From: Shewanella algae
GTDB taxonomy: Bacteria > Pseudomonadota > Gammaproteobacteria > Enterobacterales > Shewanellaceae
NCBI RefSeq assembly: GCF_009183365.2
Contig: NZ_CP068230.1
Coordinates: 4,741,001 to 4,805,000, forward strand
DNA length: 64,000 nucleotides
Reading direction: 5' to 3'
Shown: one piece after another, positions 8,031-17,097 of the stretch
Layout of the letters: each line of letters begins with the position of its first letter
How positions within the stretch are numbered: position 1 is the first letter of the stretch
Position numbers and translations under genes: made by a program
Notes under the pieces: model-generated
What the model saw: the letters and a program-made list of their open reading frames with translations, nothing else
What the model was told of the DNA's origin: nothing
Databases searched by the model: none

Positions 8031-8773
8031 GGTGATGGCTGTTCCTGTATCCTCAGTTGCAGCTGCTCCAGGCTCTGCTGTTTAATCTCCGCCAATTCCC
8101 CGGAACGCTCCAACTGCTCAAAACTTTGGTCGAACAAGGCCTTCAGCTCGAGCCCTTTGGGATTATTGGCGAAGGCAAAATAAACATCTGCCCGTAGCAC
8201 ATCCTCAATAAGCACCAATCTTCTGGGCTGTTCCAACTGTGGCAACAGCGGCAAGATGTCCGGCTTATAGTCAAGCACGGCATCGATTTTGCCTTCATTC
8301 ACCTTGCGCAGCATTTCCAGCAGGCTACTGTTTTCCTGATAGTGCATGGGTACCTGGGTCAGGGTAAAAAAGCGATAGGCGATCAGGGCCTGAACCCTGC
8401 GATGGGTCAGTGAGTCCATTCCTTGCCAAACACTGGCCAGCTCAGGGGTCACCGCGGCATCTATCACCTCGGTTTCCACCTTTTTGGCGCTGTAAATCCC
8501 CTTGGAGATATCCCCCAGATAGAGCCCTAACACCATGTCCACCTGTTCACGCTCCAGCATGTAGAGGGAACGGGGAAAGGGAACAAACTGGATTTCCAGT
8601 TGCCATTCCGGCTCGGGAAAGACCCTTCGCAACAGCTCAAAATAATAGCCTTCGCCATTGGTTTCGGTATAACCGCCCCAACTGGCGGTAGCTATCTGGA
8701 TCTTGGTCGGTTCGGCAATGGCCGGCCAGACAAAAGTCAGCAAGGCCAGCAGCAGGCAGCAGATTCGATTCAT
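8027..8773 (-). CDS. Periplasmic solute-binding-like protein (SBP_bac_3 family)
   Basis: 248 residues with a signal peptide (cleavage near AIAEP, about 21) and the fold pattern of family 3 extracellular solute-binding proteins: WGGYTETNGEGYYFELLRRVF near the start and a second-lobe region EGKIDAVLDYKPD. No permease or ATPase genes are adjacent, so it may be a stand-alone sensor or scavenger, as is common for this family in Shewanella. It converges on menF, and the two genes share the four-base palindrome CTAG as overlapping stop codons. Confidence 0.75.
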   Translation of the reverse strand: MNRICCLLLALLTFVWPAIAEPTKIQIATASWGGYTETNGEGYYFELLRRVFPEPEWQLEIQFVPFPRSLYMLEREQVDMVLGLYLGDISKGIYSAKKVETEVIDAAVTPELASVWQGMDSLTHRRVQALIAYRFFTLTQVPMHYQENSSLLEMLRKVNEGKIDAVLDYKPDILPLLPQLEQPRRLVLIEDVLRADVYFAFANNPKGLELKALFDQSFEQLERSGELAEIKQQSLEQLQLRIQEQPSP

Positions 8774-8843
8774 TTTACTCTCCTGTCTTCCTTTTCAGTG
8801 TAGAGTAGCTTGAGATGGACTGGACATTTTTTACGCTTCCCCC

Positions 8844-8871
8844 TTGTCAGCCGGATTATGGGCACTATAAT
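8844..8871 (+). promoter_or_regulatory. Sigma70 promoter for the yhhQ transcript
   Basis: TTGTCA at 8844-8849 and a perfect TATAAT at 8866-8871, separated by 16 bases. Transcription would start near 8878, just before a TTCGGT-CGA-ACCGAA hairpin (8881-8895) and the preQ1 aptamer. Confidence 0.75.
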
Positions 8872-8898
8872 GTGCGCCCTTTCGGTCGAACCGAAGAT

Positions 8899-8934
8899 GC
8901 GGGTTCCCTCACCCCGCCCAGCCAACTAAAAAGG
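8899..8934 (+). promoter_or_regulatory. preQ1-I riboswitch (translational type) controlling yhhQ
   Basis: The leader has the preQ1-I layout: a 5-bp stem GCGGG/CCCGC (8899-8903 with 8913-8917) closing the loop TTCCCTCAC, then an A-rich tail AACTAAAAAGG. This matches the GGGUUC...ACCCC plus AACUA-tail pattern known for class I aptamers. The tail GG belongs to the only good ribosome-binding site (AAGG, 8931-8934), seven bases before the yhhQ ATG, so ligand-induced pseudoknot pairing with loop C residues would block translation. Identity also follows from the gene controlled, a queuosine-precursor transporter. Confidence 0.8.
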
Positions 8935-8941
8935 TCACAAT

Positions 8942-9601
8942 ATGTTAATGTTAACCGGCGCGCAGCTCAAACGCGCACTGATCCTCTTGGTCAGTTTTCA
9001 CATCCTTATTATCAGTGCCAGTAACTATCTGGTGCAGCTCCCGTTTCAGCTATTCGGCTTCCACACAACCTGGGGTGCCTTCAGCTTTCCTTTCGTCTAT
9101 CTGGCAACCGATCTGACGGTACGGATATTCGGCCAGGCCGCCGCCCGGCAGATCATCTTCAAGGCCATGCTGCCAGCATTAGTGATCTCCTATGCCATGG
9201 GCGTACTGTTTCATCAGGGTGATTTTCAGGGGCTGAGCGCCCTGTCGGACTTCAATACCTTTGTATTCCGTATCGCCTTTGCCAGTTTCGCCGCCTATCT
9301 GGTGGGCCAGCTGATGGATATCGCAGTGTTTGCCAGAATTCGCCGCCAGTGTGCCTGGTGGGTCGCACCGGCAGCCTCAACCCTGGTGGGCAACCTGGTG
9401 GATACTCTGGTGTTCTTCAGTATCGCCTTCTTCGCCTCCAGCGACCCCTTCATGGCCGCCAACTGGCCGGAAATCGCCGCCGTGGATTACGGCTTCAAGC
9501 TGTTGGTCAGTCTGGGGCTGTTCCTGCCGGCCTATGGCGTGCTGCTGCGGGTACTTCAGGATAAGATCTTACAGACGGAAAACCAGCAGCAATTCTCCTG
9601 A
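8942..9601 (+). CDS. yhhQ: Queuosine precursor transporter YhhQ (VUT family)
   Basis: 219 residues, mostly membrane helices (about six). The motifs AFSFPFVYLATDLTVRIFG and NLVDTLVFFSIAFF are hallmarks of the YhhQ/VUT family, which takes up 7-deazaguanine queuosine precursors (preQ0, preQ1) across the inner membrane for tRNA modification. The preQ1-I riboswitch in its leader supports this independently. The start ATG at 8942 follows the riboswitch ribosome-binding site. It appears monocistronic. Confidence 0.93.
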   Translation: MLMLTGAQLKRALILLVSFHILIISASNYLVQLPFQLFGFHTTWGAFSFPFVYLATDLTVRIFGQAAARQIIFKAMLPALVISYAMGVLFHQGDFQGLSALSDFNTFVFRIAFASFAAYLVGQLMDIAVFARIRRQCAWWVAPAASTLVGNLVDTLVFFSIAFFASSDPFMAANWPEIAAVDYGFKLLVSLGLFLPAYGVLLRVLQDKILQTENQQQFS

Positions 9602-9682
9602 TGCATTCAACTGGCCAGACCTGTTATAATTTTGGCCAGTTTTTATCCCGCAACCTGTGACATTTTGCGGTCCGTTGAGAGA

Positions 9683-10150
9683 ATGATGATGTACTCCATT
9701 GAAATCAAAGCTATTACTGAAATAGATCAGCAACAGATCGATGAGATCATGGCCTTGAGTGCCCAGATCCCCGAGTTTGATTCCGGCTACCAAAAGCAGG
9801 AGTTCGAGCGTCGACTGACAGGCAATGCCTGTTTGTTGTTGTTGGCCTTTGTGGAAGGTGAGCTGGCGGGATTCAAGCTGGGTTATGCTCTGGATGAGCA
9901 GTGTTTTTACAGTTGGCTGGGCGGTGTATTACCCGATTATCGCAGTCTGGGACTGGCACGCAGCATGCTTGAGGCTCAGGAGCGCTGGGCCACCCAGGCC
10001 GGCTACAAGCAGATCCAGGTCAAGACCCGCAACCAGTTCCGCTCTATGTTGAATATGCTGATCAGCCATCAGTATCAGGTAGTGGACTTCCGCGCCGAGC
10101 CTGGACATATTGCCGACAACCGTCTCTATCTTGAAAAGAGCATGTACTAA
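9683..10150 (+). CDS. GNAT family N-acetyltransferase
   Basis: About 155 residues with the acetyl-CoA binding pattern of GNAT enzymes: GELAGFKLGYALDE for beta strands 3-4 and VLPDYRSLGLARSMLEAQE for the pyrophosphate loop and following helix (Rx2GLA in place of the usual Q/RxxGxG/A). Acceptor unknown. Three ATGs in a row (9683, 9686, 9689) follow GAGAG; the longer frame upstream begins inside the yhhQ terminator area and is unlikely. Its TAA stop is provided by the CTAAGG end of a small dispersed repeat. Confidence 0.8.
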   Translation: MMMYSIEIKAITEIDQQQIDEIMALSAQIPEFDSGYQKQEFERRLTGNACLLLLAFVEGELAGFKLGYALDEQCFYSWLGGVLPDYRSLGLARSMLEAQERWATQAGYKQIQVKTRNQFRSMLNMLISHQYQVVDFRAEPGHIADNRLYLEKSMY

Positions 10151-10224
10151 GGAAGTCTTGCAAAGGACTAGGGCCATTTGCTGCGAACCACGCCTTGCAT
10201 CCAAGCTTGTTCGCACCTTACCTA
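10147..10224. repeat. Copy 1 of a small dispersed repeat with CTAAGG end
   Basis: The segment begins CTAAGGAAGTCTTGC and ends GTTCGCACCTTACCTAA. It shares the start CTAAGGAAG, an inner GCCATTTGCTGCGAACCAC and the end TTCGCACCTTNCCTAA with 63381-63469. It looks like a non-coding miniature element with imperfect inverted ends. Confidence 0.55.
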
Positions 10225-10252
10225 AAAAAAGAGTACGCCAACCGGCGTACTC
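10224..10252 (-). terminator. Rho-independent terminator of the outer-membrane protein gene
   Basis: On the minus strand a perfect 9-bp hairpin (GAGTACGCC / GGCGTACTC, loop GGTT) is followed by a run of seven T. It lies 25 bases after the stop at 10277. Confidence 0.9.
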
Positions 10253-10276
10253 ACAAAGACTGCAGGGAAGCAGTTC

Positions 10277-11014
10277 TTAAAACGCCTTGCTGATGCCTAT
10301 TACCAATCTGTCATCGAAGATCTCTGTCTGGGTACCATAAACCTTGTGGTCTGATTCAACTGTACTGCCGTGGTAGCGCAGATCCAGGTTGAAACCATAG
10401 AACTCCTTACTTACCCCCAAGTTCCAGTGTCCCCATCCTTCGGCACCATTGCCGCTCAGGTCCTGATAACCGACAGAACCGGATACCTTGATACCGTTCT
10501 CGAAGCTGTAACTGGGGTGTAGGGCATAGTTGACCCCGTGCCAACCATCGACACCGAACCAGTCATCCACAGTCGGCGTCACTTCCAGTTGCAGATGGGC
10601 CCGACCGAAAGACTTGCCGAGTTTCAGCCACAGTTCTGTGTAGTTGGAGTAGGACGCGCCCGGATAGAGATAAGAGAACAGCATGACATCATAAGTGAAA
10701 CCTGAATCACCCAACACACCACTCTTGCCGATGAAAGGCGCAGTGACTATCTCAAGGTTGGGGTCGGCAAACTTGATATTGGAGGCAAACACCCCGGCGT
10801 ACCAACCGGCATCATGGTTCCAGCTGAATGTGCCCTGGACTACAGGCACATCGCCATCCAGGGTTTCCGATTCGCCACGGAACACATAGTCAGAGGCAAA
10901 GGTCAGATTGCCGGCAAAACTGCCACCGGCGAAACGGGGAGCTTCGTCTGCCAGAGCCATAGAACTGCTGCACAGCAGCAAACCTGATAAAAACAGCTTA
11001 TGAGTTGGGTTCAT
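10277..11014 (-). CDS. Outer-membrane protein of the TIGR02001 family
   Basis: 245 residues with a signal peptide (cleavage after SMALA, about 23) and alternating aromatic beta-strand pattern; the start GNLTFASDYVFRGESET is the characteristic N-terminal strand (AxTSDYxFRG-type) of the family annotated as TIGR02001 conserved outer-membrane proteins. It ends in Phe, as barrel proteins usually do. Function unknown; a role in uptake or envelope is only assumed. Start at ATG 11014 gives a proper signal peptide; the longer frame to 11116 adds an unlikely hydrophobic extension. Confidence 0.8.
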   Translation of the reverse strand: MNPTHKLFLSGLLLCSSSMALADEAPRFAGGSFAGNLTFASDYVFRGESETLDGDVPVVQGTFSWNHDAGWYAGVFASNIKFADPNLEIVTAPFIGKSGVLGDSGFTYDVMLFSYLYPGASYSNYTELWLKLGKSFGRAHLQLEVTPTVDDWFGVDGWHGVNYALHPSYSFENGIKVSGSVGYQDLSGNGAEGWGHWNLGVSKEFYGFNLDLRYHGSTVESDHKVYGTQTEIFDDRLVIGISKAF

Positions 11015-11153
11015 CTTTATCCACCAGAGCATGATTATTGTTAGCCCGGATAGTAAGAAGAAGTTGTGAACAGGGTTATCTAGATGAATGAACCATGGAG
11101 GAATGAATGTGAACAATTATGAATGACTGCGGCAACGCCGCAGTCATAGCGGC

Positions 11154-12101
11154 TTATTCGAAGCCTTCGGGGCGCTTCACATACTCGGGGATCTCCAGCA
11201 GCATGTTGCCCCAGTAACCGAACAAGGCCTGATAGATAAAATCAATAAAGATTATGTACTTACGAGGTAAGTAGGCCCGTTTGGGATAAGACAGCAACAG
11301 GGTGTTATGTTCCATGGGAAAGTCTTCCAGCACGGCGACCAACTCCCCCTTTTGCAAGGCTTCATCGGCGATCATGGGAGGCAGACAAGTGATCCCCAAA
11401 CCGGCAATGGCCGCTTCCCGGGCCAAGGTAATATTGTTGACCTTGAGCTGTACCTCCGGAGTGATCACCTGCCATTCCTTACCATCGAAAATCTTCCAGC
11501 AACCATCATTGATGAGCTGGATGCCCCCCTGTTCTATGCCCTTGTGATGCCAAAGATCATCCGGGGTCTGCGGAGTACCGTGGCGTTTAAGGTATTCCGG
11601 ACTGGCCATCAGGGTGGTGCTGGTCTTCACCAGTTGGTAATGCTGCAGGCGTGAATCTTCGATACCACACAGGTGGAACAGTATGTCTATTCCTTCTTCA
11701 ACCATGTCCACCTTGCGATTAGTCAGCTCAGCTTCTATGGTGATATCCGGGTAGGCCTCAAGAAAGCGGGCAAATACCGGACCGAGAAATAGCTGCCCCA
11801 TCTCGATCGGGCAGACTACCCTTAGGTTACCCTTGACCCGCTGCTGGTTGGCACTGAGCTGCGCCTCGGCATTTTCCAGGTCTACCAATATCTTGGTGAT
11901 CTTGTTGTAATACTCGGCGCCGGCCTCGGTTAACCTCAATGCCCGGGTGGTTCTGAACAGTAGCTGAACACCGGTCGCCTTCTCCAATTCGGCAACTTTA
12001 CGACTGACGGTGGTCTTGGTAAGCCCCAACGCCTTGGCCGCGCCGGTAAAACTACCCTGCTCAACAACTTGAGCAAATATTTGTACCCTGTTTAGATCCA
12101 T
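11154..12101 (-). CDS. LysR family transcriptional regulator
   Basis: 315 residues. Residues 1-60 form the winged helix-turn-helix (MDLNRVQIFAQVVEQGSFTG, then ALGLTKTTVSRKVAELEKATG), followed by the LysR substrate-binding domain (LRVVCPIEMGQLFLGPVF). It resembles the CrgA/AaeR-like subgroup. It is transcribed away from the acrAB-type pump, 469 bases apart, a common layout for a local efflux regulator, but no operator was identified. The effector is unknown. Confidence 0.9.
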   Translation of the reverse strand: MDLNRVQIFAQVVEQGSFTGAAKALGLTKTTVSRKVAELEKATGVQLLFRTTRALRLTEAGAEYYNKITKILVDLENAEAQLSANQQRVKGNLRVVCPIEMGQLFLGPVFARFLEAYPDITIEAELTNRKVDMVEEGIDILFHLCGIEDSRLQHYQLVKTSTTLMASPEYLKRHGTPQTPDDLWHHKGIEQGGIQLINDGCWKIFDGKEWQVITPEVQLKVNNITLAREAAIAGLGITCLPPMIADEALQKGELVAVLEDFPMEHNTLLLSYPKRAYLPRKYIIFIDFIYQALFGYWGNMLLEIPEYVKRPEGFE

Positions 12102-12570
12102 TTATTGTTGCACCTGTGGGACAGTGGGTTTATTTCTATGTGACTAATCAAATTATAGTGACAGTAGTAGAATACTCGCCTCGCGGTGGAGGATCCAGCA
12201 TGACGCAGAGAAATTTATGCAGTTTTGCCTTGGTTCGCTCAACCATAAAACGCTTGCTGTTGTTGGGAAAGAACTCTCTGCCTCCAAGGCAAAAACAGAA
12301 TCTCTCCCAAACGGGCAAAAACGGGATTTGGATACATAAGTTGTTGAATTCATAAATCTCACAACTAAATGTAAATAAATGGCAATAGTGTCGTTTATTG
12401 ATTAAAAAATTTTCATTCATTTACACTTTTCGCTTATCCTGTAGCTTGTTGATACAGAATGCTTGTGCGATAAATATGGGTTCGAAAATTTTGCTGGCTA
12501 ACTGCGCCAGGAAGCCTGTCGTACAAGACATTTTTCCTTCCCGGCAAGCAGATACTGATTAGGAGTTATC
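12102..12570. other. Divergent intergenic region, LysR regulator / RND pump
   Basis: 469 bases with no gene I can support. It is AT-rich toward the pump side and ends in AGGAG eight bases before the adaptor ATG. It should hold both divergent promoters, but I could not fix a convincing -35/-10 pair or a LysR box. Confidence 0.5.
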
Positions 12571-13710
12571 ATGCGGCATGTATTAAAAGTTGCCTCAGTT
12601 GTAAGTATGGCGTTATGGATGACGGCCTGTGGGTCGGAAGCTGAAAAAGCCAAAAGCAATCAGGCGGCCCCCGCTATGGAAGTCAGTGTCCTCGAAGTCA
12701 AGTCGGCTCCGCAGGCACTGCAAGTGCAACTGCCTGGGCGCAGCGTAGCTTTCCTTGAAGCCGAAGTTCGGCCTCAGGTCAACGGCATCATTCTGAAGCG
12801 CAGCTTTACCGAAGGTGGAGATGTGAAGCAGGGTGAGTCACTGTATCAGATTGACCCTTCTACTTATAAGGCGTCTTTGCAGAGTGCCAGAGCCGATCTG
12901 GCCCGCGCCGAAGCGGCTCTGGCGTCCGCCAAGGCAACTCAGGCCCGTTACCAGGAACTGGTCAAGACCAAGTACATAAGTAAAGAAGAGTACGACAAGG
13001 CAGATGCTTCCTATAAAGAAGCGCTGGCGGCGGTGGAAGTGGCCAAGGCGGCCATCAATACTGCAACCATTAACGTCAACTATACCGAAGTACAGGCGCC
13101 TATCTCCGGCCGTATCGGTAAGTCCAGCGTTACTGCCGGTGCGCTGGTGACCGCCAACCAGGCTCAACCTCTGGCGACTATCCAGCAACTGGATCCCATC
13201 AATGTGGATATCGTTCAGTCCAGCACCCAGATGCTGCGTCTCAAGAGCATGTTGAAAGCCGGCAAACTGCAGGCTTCCGATGATGCTGAAGTGACTCTGC
13301 TGCTGGAAGATGGCTCGACTTATGATCACAAGGGTCGCTTACAGTTTGCCGAGGTCAGTGTCGATCAGAGCACAGGTTCTGTGACTCTGAGAGCCGAGTT
13401 CCCGAACCCGGATCACACACTACTGCCAGGTATGTATGTTCGCGCCATTCTCAACACAGGTGTCGATCCTCAAGCCATTCTGGTACCGCAAAAGGCTATC
13501 AGCCGTAATCCAAAGGGTGAAGCTGTGGCCATGTTGGTTGGCGCCGAAAACAAGGTGGAAGCTCGGGTTATCAAGACTGCCGATGTCATCAATCACCAGT
13601 GGCGGGTTACCGATGGCCTCAAGCCTGGTGACAAACTGATTGTCGAAGGGCTGCAGAAAATCCGTCCCGGCATGCCAGTGACGGCTAAACCCATGACAGC
13701 AAACCAGTAA
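12571..13710 (+). CDS. acrA: RND efflux periplasmic adaptor lipoprotein (AcrA-type)
   Basis: 379 residues. A lipoprotein signal with lipobox MTAC puts the lipidated Cys at residue 20. Then come the barrel-sandwich halves (RPQVNGIILKRSFTEGGDVKQGE; YTEVQAPISGRIG), an alpha-hairpin of about residues 100-165, and a membrane-proximal domain near the end (PGMPVTA). It links the inner-membrane pump to a TolC-type channel. The stop is 16 bases before the acrB-type gene. The symbol is by homology; Mex-type names are equally used. Confidence 0.92.
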   Translation: MRHVLKVASVVSMALWMTACGSEAEKAKSNQAAPAMEVSVLEVKSAPQALQVQLPGRSVAFLEAEVRPQVNGIILKRSFTEGGDVKQGESLYQIDPSTYKASLQSARADLARAEAALASAKATQARYQELVKTKYISKEEYDKADASYKEALAAVEVAKAAINTATINVNYTEVQAPISGRIGKSSVTAGALVTANQAQPLATIQQLDPINVDIVQSSTQMLRLKSMLKAGKLQASDDAEVTLLLEDGSTYDHKGRLQFAEVSVDQSTGSVTLRAEFPNPDHTLLPGMYVRAILNTGVDPQAILVPQKAISRNPKGEAVAMLVGAENKVEARVIKTADVINHQWRVTDGLKPGDKLIVEGLQKIRPGMPVTAKPMTANQ

Positions 13711-13726
13711 TAACAGGGCGGAAGTT

Positions 13727-16700
13727 ATGGCACGTTTCTTTATCGATCGCCCCATCTTCGCATGGGTGATCGCGATTATTATCATGCTGGCAGGTGTCCT
13801 GGCCATTAAGGCCCTGCCGGTTTCCCAGTACCCGGATATTGCGCCGCCAACCATTGTGGTTGCTGCCAACTATCCAGGTGCGTCGGCCAAAACTGTTGAA
13901 GACTCTGTGACCCAGGTGATTGAACAGCGCATGACAGGTCTAGATCACCTGCGCTATATCAAGTCCACCAGTGACAGCTTCGGTAACGCCGAAATCACTC
14001 TGACCTTTAACGCCGAAGCGGATCCCGACATCGCCCAAGTTCAGGTTCAGAACAAGCTGCAGGCCGCCATGGCCCTGCTGCCTCAGGAAGTAACGGCTCA
14101 AGGTGTCCGGGTTAACAAATCCAGCTCCGGCTTCCTGATGGTAGTCGCCTTTATTTCTGAAGACGGCTCCATGACCAAGGCCGACCTCGCCGATTACGTA
14201 GGTTCCAACGTTCAGGACCCCATGAGTCGTGTGCCCGGTGTGGGTGAAACCACCCTGTTCGGTGCCCAGTACTCAATGCGTATCTGGGTCGACCCACTGA
14301 AGCTGACCAACTACAACCTGACAACTCTGGACGTGATCGCCGCGATCAGAGAACAAAATGCCCAGGTTTCCGCCGGTCAGCTGGGTGGGGCCCCTGCGGT
14401 TCAAGGCCAGGAGTTGAATGCGACTATCTCGGCCCAGAGCCGTTTGCAGACGCCTGAGGAATTCCGCAACATCATCCTCAAGTCCAACGCTTCGGGCGCC
14501 AACGTCTATCTGGGCGATGTTGCCAAGGTTGAGCTGGGTTCCGAGAGTTACGCCATTGAGTCACTCTATAACGGTCGCCCCGCTACAGGTTTGGCAATCA
14601 AGCTGGCTACCGGTGCCAACGCGCTGGATACTGCAGAAGCTGTTCGCGCCAAAGTCGAAGAGATGCGTCCCTTCTTCCCGGCCGGCATGCAGGTGGTGTA
14701 TCCCTATGACACAACCCCCTTCGTGAAGAACTCTATCGAAGGTGTGGTTCATACTCTGCTGGAAGCCGTGGTACTGGTGTTCGTCATCATGTATCTGTTC
14801 CTGCAAAACTTCCGCGCCACCTTGATTCCAACGATCGCCGTGCCTGTGGTTTTGCTGGGTACCTTCGCCATCCTGTCCTTCACCGGATTCTCGATCAACA
14901 CCCTAACCATGTTCGCCATGGTACTGGCTATCGGTCTCTTGGTGGATGACGCCATTGTGGTGGTGGAGAACGTTGAGCGGGTGATGTCGGAAGAGGGACT
15001 TAGTCCCAAAGAAGCGACCAGGAAGTCCATGGGCCAGATCACCGGCGCACTGGTGGGTATCGGTCTGACACTGTCAGCTGTGTTTGTACCTATGGCCTTC
15101 ATGTCGGGTTCTACCGGGGTTATTTACCGTCAGTTCTCCATCACTATCGTATCGGCGATGGCCTTGTCGGTATTGGTGGCAATCGTACTGACTCCGGCGC
15201 TCTGTGCCACTATGCTCAAACCGTTGAAGAAAGGGCATACCCACGCAGAAACCGGTTTCTTCGGTTGGTTTAACCGCAACTTCGAGCGCATGACGGGTAA
15301 GTACGAAGGTACTGTTGCCGGCATCATCAAACGTTCGGTACGTATGAGTGCCATCTATCTGGCGCTGGTTGTGGCCGTAGGCTGGATCTTTATCCGCATG
15401 CCAACCGCCTTCTTGCCGGACGAAGATCAGGGCATTCTGTTTACCCAGGCGATTCTGCCAACCAACGCCACTCAGGAAAGTACCCTGAAGGTATTGGAGA
15501 AGGTCTCGGATCAATTCCTGGCAGACGAAAACGTCAAATCAGTTCTGAGTGTGGCAGGCTTCAGTTTCGCCGGTCAGGGTCAGAACATGGGTATCGCCTT
15601 CGTTGGACTGAAAGACTGGTCTGAGCGTACTGCTCCTGGCAGTGATGTTCAGGCGGTTGCCGGCCGCGCCATGGCGGTGTTCAGCCAGATGAAAGAAGCC
15701 TTTGTGTTTGCCTTCGTACCACCTGCGGTAATTGAGCTGGGGACGGCCAACGGTTTTGACCTCTTCCTGCAGGATAAGAATGGTCAAGGACATGAAAAGC
15801 TGGTTCAGGCCCGTAACCAACTGCTGGGCATGGCGGCTCAGAATCCCAACCTGGTGGGTGTACGCCCCAATGGTCAGGAAGATGCGCCCATGTATCAGCT
15901 ACACATAGATCATGCCAAGCTGCGGGCGCTGAGTGTCAACATAGGTGATGTCAACAACGTGCTTTCTGCCGCTTGGGGTGGCTCCTATGTCAATGACTTC
16001 ATCGACCGTGGTCGGGTGAAGAAGGTTTATGTTCAAGCCGATGCCAAGTATCGGATGCAACCTGAAGATCTGGACTCCTGGTATGTGCGTAACACCCAGG
16101 GAGACATGGTGCCCTTCTCAGCCTTTGCCACCGGCAGCTGGGAGTATGGTTCACCACGTCTGGAACGCTTCAACGGCCTGCCGGCGATGAATATCCAGGG
16201 TGCGACGGTTCCAGGCTTCAGTACCGGTGAAGCGATGAACATCATGGAAGGCATGGTTGACCAACTGCCTCCAGGCTTTGGTATCGAATGGAACGGCCTC
16301 TCCTATGAGGAACGTCTGTCAGGCAACCAGGCGCCTGCGCTCTACGCGCTGTCGATTCTGGTGGTATTCCTGGTACTGGCGGCCCTGTATGAAAGCTGGT
16401 CTGTGCCTTTCGCGGTAATTCTGGTGGTGCCTCTGGGTATTATCGGTGCCCTGATCGCCATGAATGGCCGCGGCCTGCCAAACGACGTGTTCTTCCAAGT
16501 GGGTCTGTTGACTACTGTGGGTCTGGCAACCAAGAACGCCATTCTGATCGTGGAATTCGCCAAGGAATACTATGAACAGGGTGCCAAGCTGATTGACGCG
16601 ACACTGCACGCGGTGCGGGTACGTCTGCGGCCAATTCTGATGACCTCGCTGGCATTCGGCCTCGGGGTTGTGCCACTGGCCGTCAGTACCGGCGTGGGTT

Positions 16701-16858
16701 CAGGCAGTCAGAACGCCATTGGTACCGGGGTACTGGGCGGTATGATCAGCTCGACCTTCCTGGGTATCTTCTTTATCCCACTCTTCTTCGTGGTGGTAGA
16801 GCGCATGTTCAGTAAGCGTGAGCGCGAAGAACGCAAACAGCGAAAACAGGCCGAGTAA
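13727..16858 (+). CDS. acrB: RND multidrug efflux transporter (AcrB-type, HAE1)
   Basis: 1043 residues, the usual length, starting MARFFIDRPIFAWVIAI. It closely follows E. coli AcrB throughout as remembered: proton-relay Asp pair in GLLVDDAIVVVENVERVM (about 407-408), FLQNFRATLIPTIAVPVVLL, GGSYVNDFIDRGRVKKVYV, and the second membrane block with AKNAI-like TKNAILIVEFAKEYY. It exports drugs, dyes and bile-type compounds from periplasm and inner-membrane leaflet by proton exchange. No outer-membrane channel gene follows; a terminator does, so a TolC elsewhere must be used. Confidence 0.96.
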   Translation: MARFFIDRPIFAWVIAIIIMLAGVLAIKALPVSQYPDIAPPTIVVAANYPGASAKTVEDSVTQVIEQRMTGLDHLRYIKSTSDSFGNAEITLTFNAEADPDIAQVQVQNKLQAAMALLPQEVTAQGVRVNKSSSGFLMVVAFISEDGSMTKADLADYVGSNVQDPMSRVPGVGETTLFGAQYSMRIWVDPLKLTNYNLTTLDVIAAIREQNAQVSAGQLGGAPAVQGQELNATISAQSRLQTPEEFRNIILKSNASGANVYLGDVAKVELGSESYAIESLYNGRPATGLAIKLATGANALDTAEAVRAKVEEMRPFFPAGMQVVYPYDTTPFVKNSIEGVVHTLLEAVVLVFVIMYLFLQNFRATLIPTIAVPVVLLGTFAILSFTGFSINTLTMFAMVLAIGLLVDDAIVVVENVERVMSEEGLSPKEATRKSMGQITGALVGIGLTLSAVFVPMAFMSGSTGVIYRQFSITIVSAMALSVLVAIVLTPALCATMLKPLKKGHTHAETGFFGWFNRNFERMTGKYEGTVAGIIKRSVRMSAIYLALVVAVGWIFIRMPTAFLPDEDQGILFTQAILPTNATQESTLKVLEKVSDQFLADENVKSVLSVAGFSFAGQGQNMGIAFVGLKDWSERTAPGSDVQAVAGRAMAVFSQMKEAFVFAFVPPAVIELGTANGFDLFLQDKNGQGHEKLVQARNQLLGMAAQNPNLVGVRPNGQEDAPMYQLHIDHAKLRALSVNIGDVNNVLSAAWGGSYVNDFIDRGRVKKVYVQADAKYRMQPEDLDSWYVRNTQGDMVPFSAFATGSWEYGSPRLERFNGLPAMNIQGATVPGFSTGEAMNIMEGMVDQLPPGFGIEWNGLSYEERLSGNQAPALYALSILVVFLVLAALYESWSVPFAVILVVPLGIIGALIAMNGRGLPNDVFFQVGLLTTVGLATKNAILIVEFAKEYYEQGAKLIDATLHAVRVRLRPILMTSLAFGLGVVPLAVSTGVGSGSQNAIGTGVLGGMISSTFLGIFFIPLFFVVVERMFSKREREERKQRKQAE

Positions 16859-16874
16859 TTCGCCTGTCACCTCA

Positions 16875-16903
16875 AAGCCCGGTCTATTTGCCGGGCTTTT
16901 TGT
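16875..16903 (+). terminator. Rho-independent terminator after acrB
   Basis: AAGCCCGG (16875-16882) pairs with CCGGGCTT (16891-16898), loop TCTATTTG, followed by TTTGTT. It ends the acrAB transcript. Confidence 0.88.
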
Positions 16904-17097
16904 TGCCTGCAGCAGGCTACTTCCCCATTGAGCTTCAATCACTTAACAGCTGCATACCTCACATCCGGCCTCTGGGCTTGGCATGCCGCCCAAAATGTAA
17001 AATTGGAGGGAAACAAAGGGTTAAAGAAGCTGGTCAAGCGCGCCAATAAAGCTTAGGATCTGCACAGAAAACAGCACTTTTTGGAGTAATTCACCTT

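Noticed and set aside
12148..12420. Small reading frames between the LysR gene and acrA
   Set aside because: No ribosome-binding site, no homology that I recognise, and overlapping frames on both strands; treated as intergenic.
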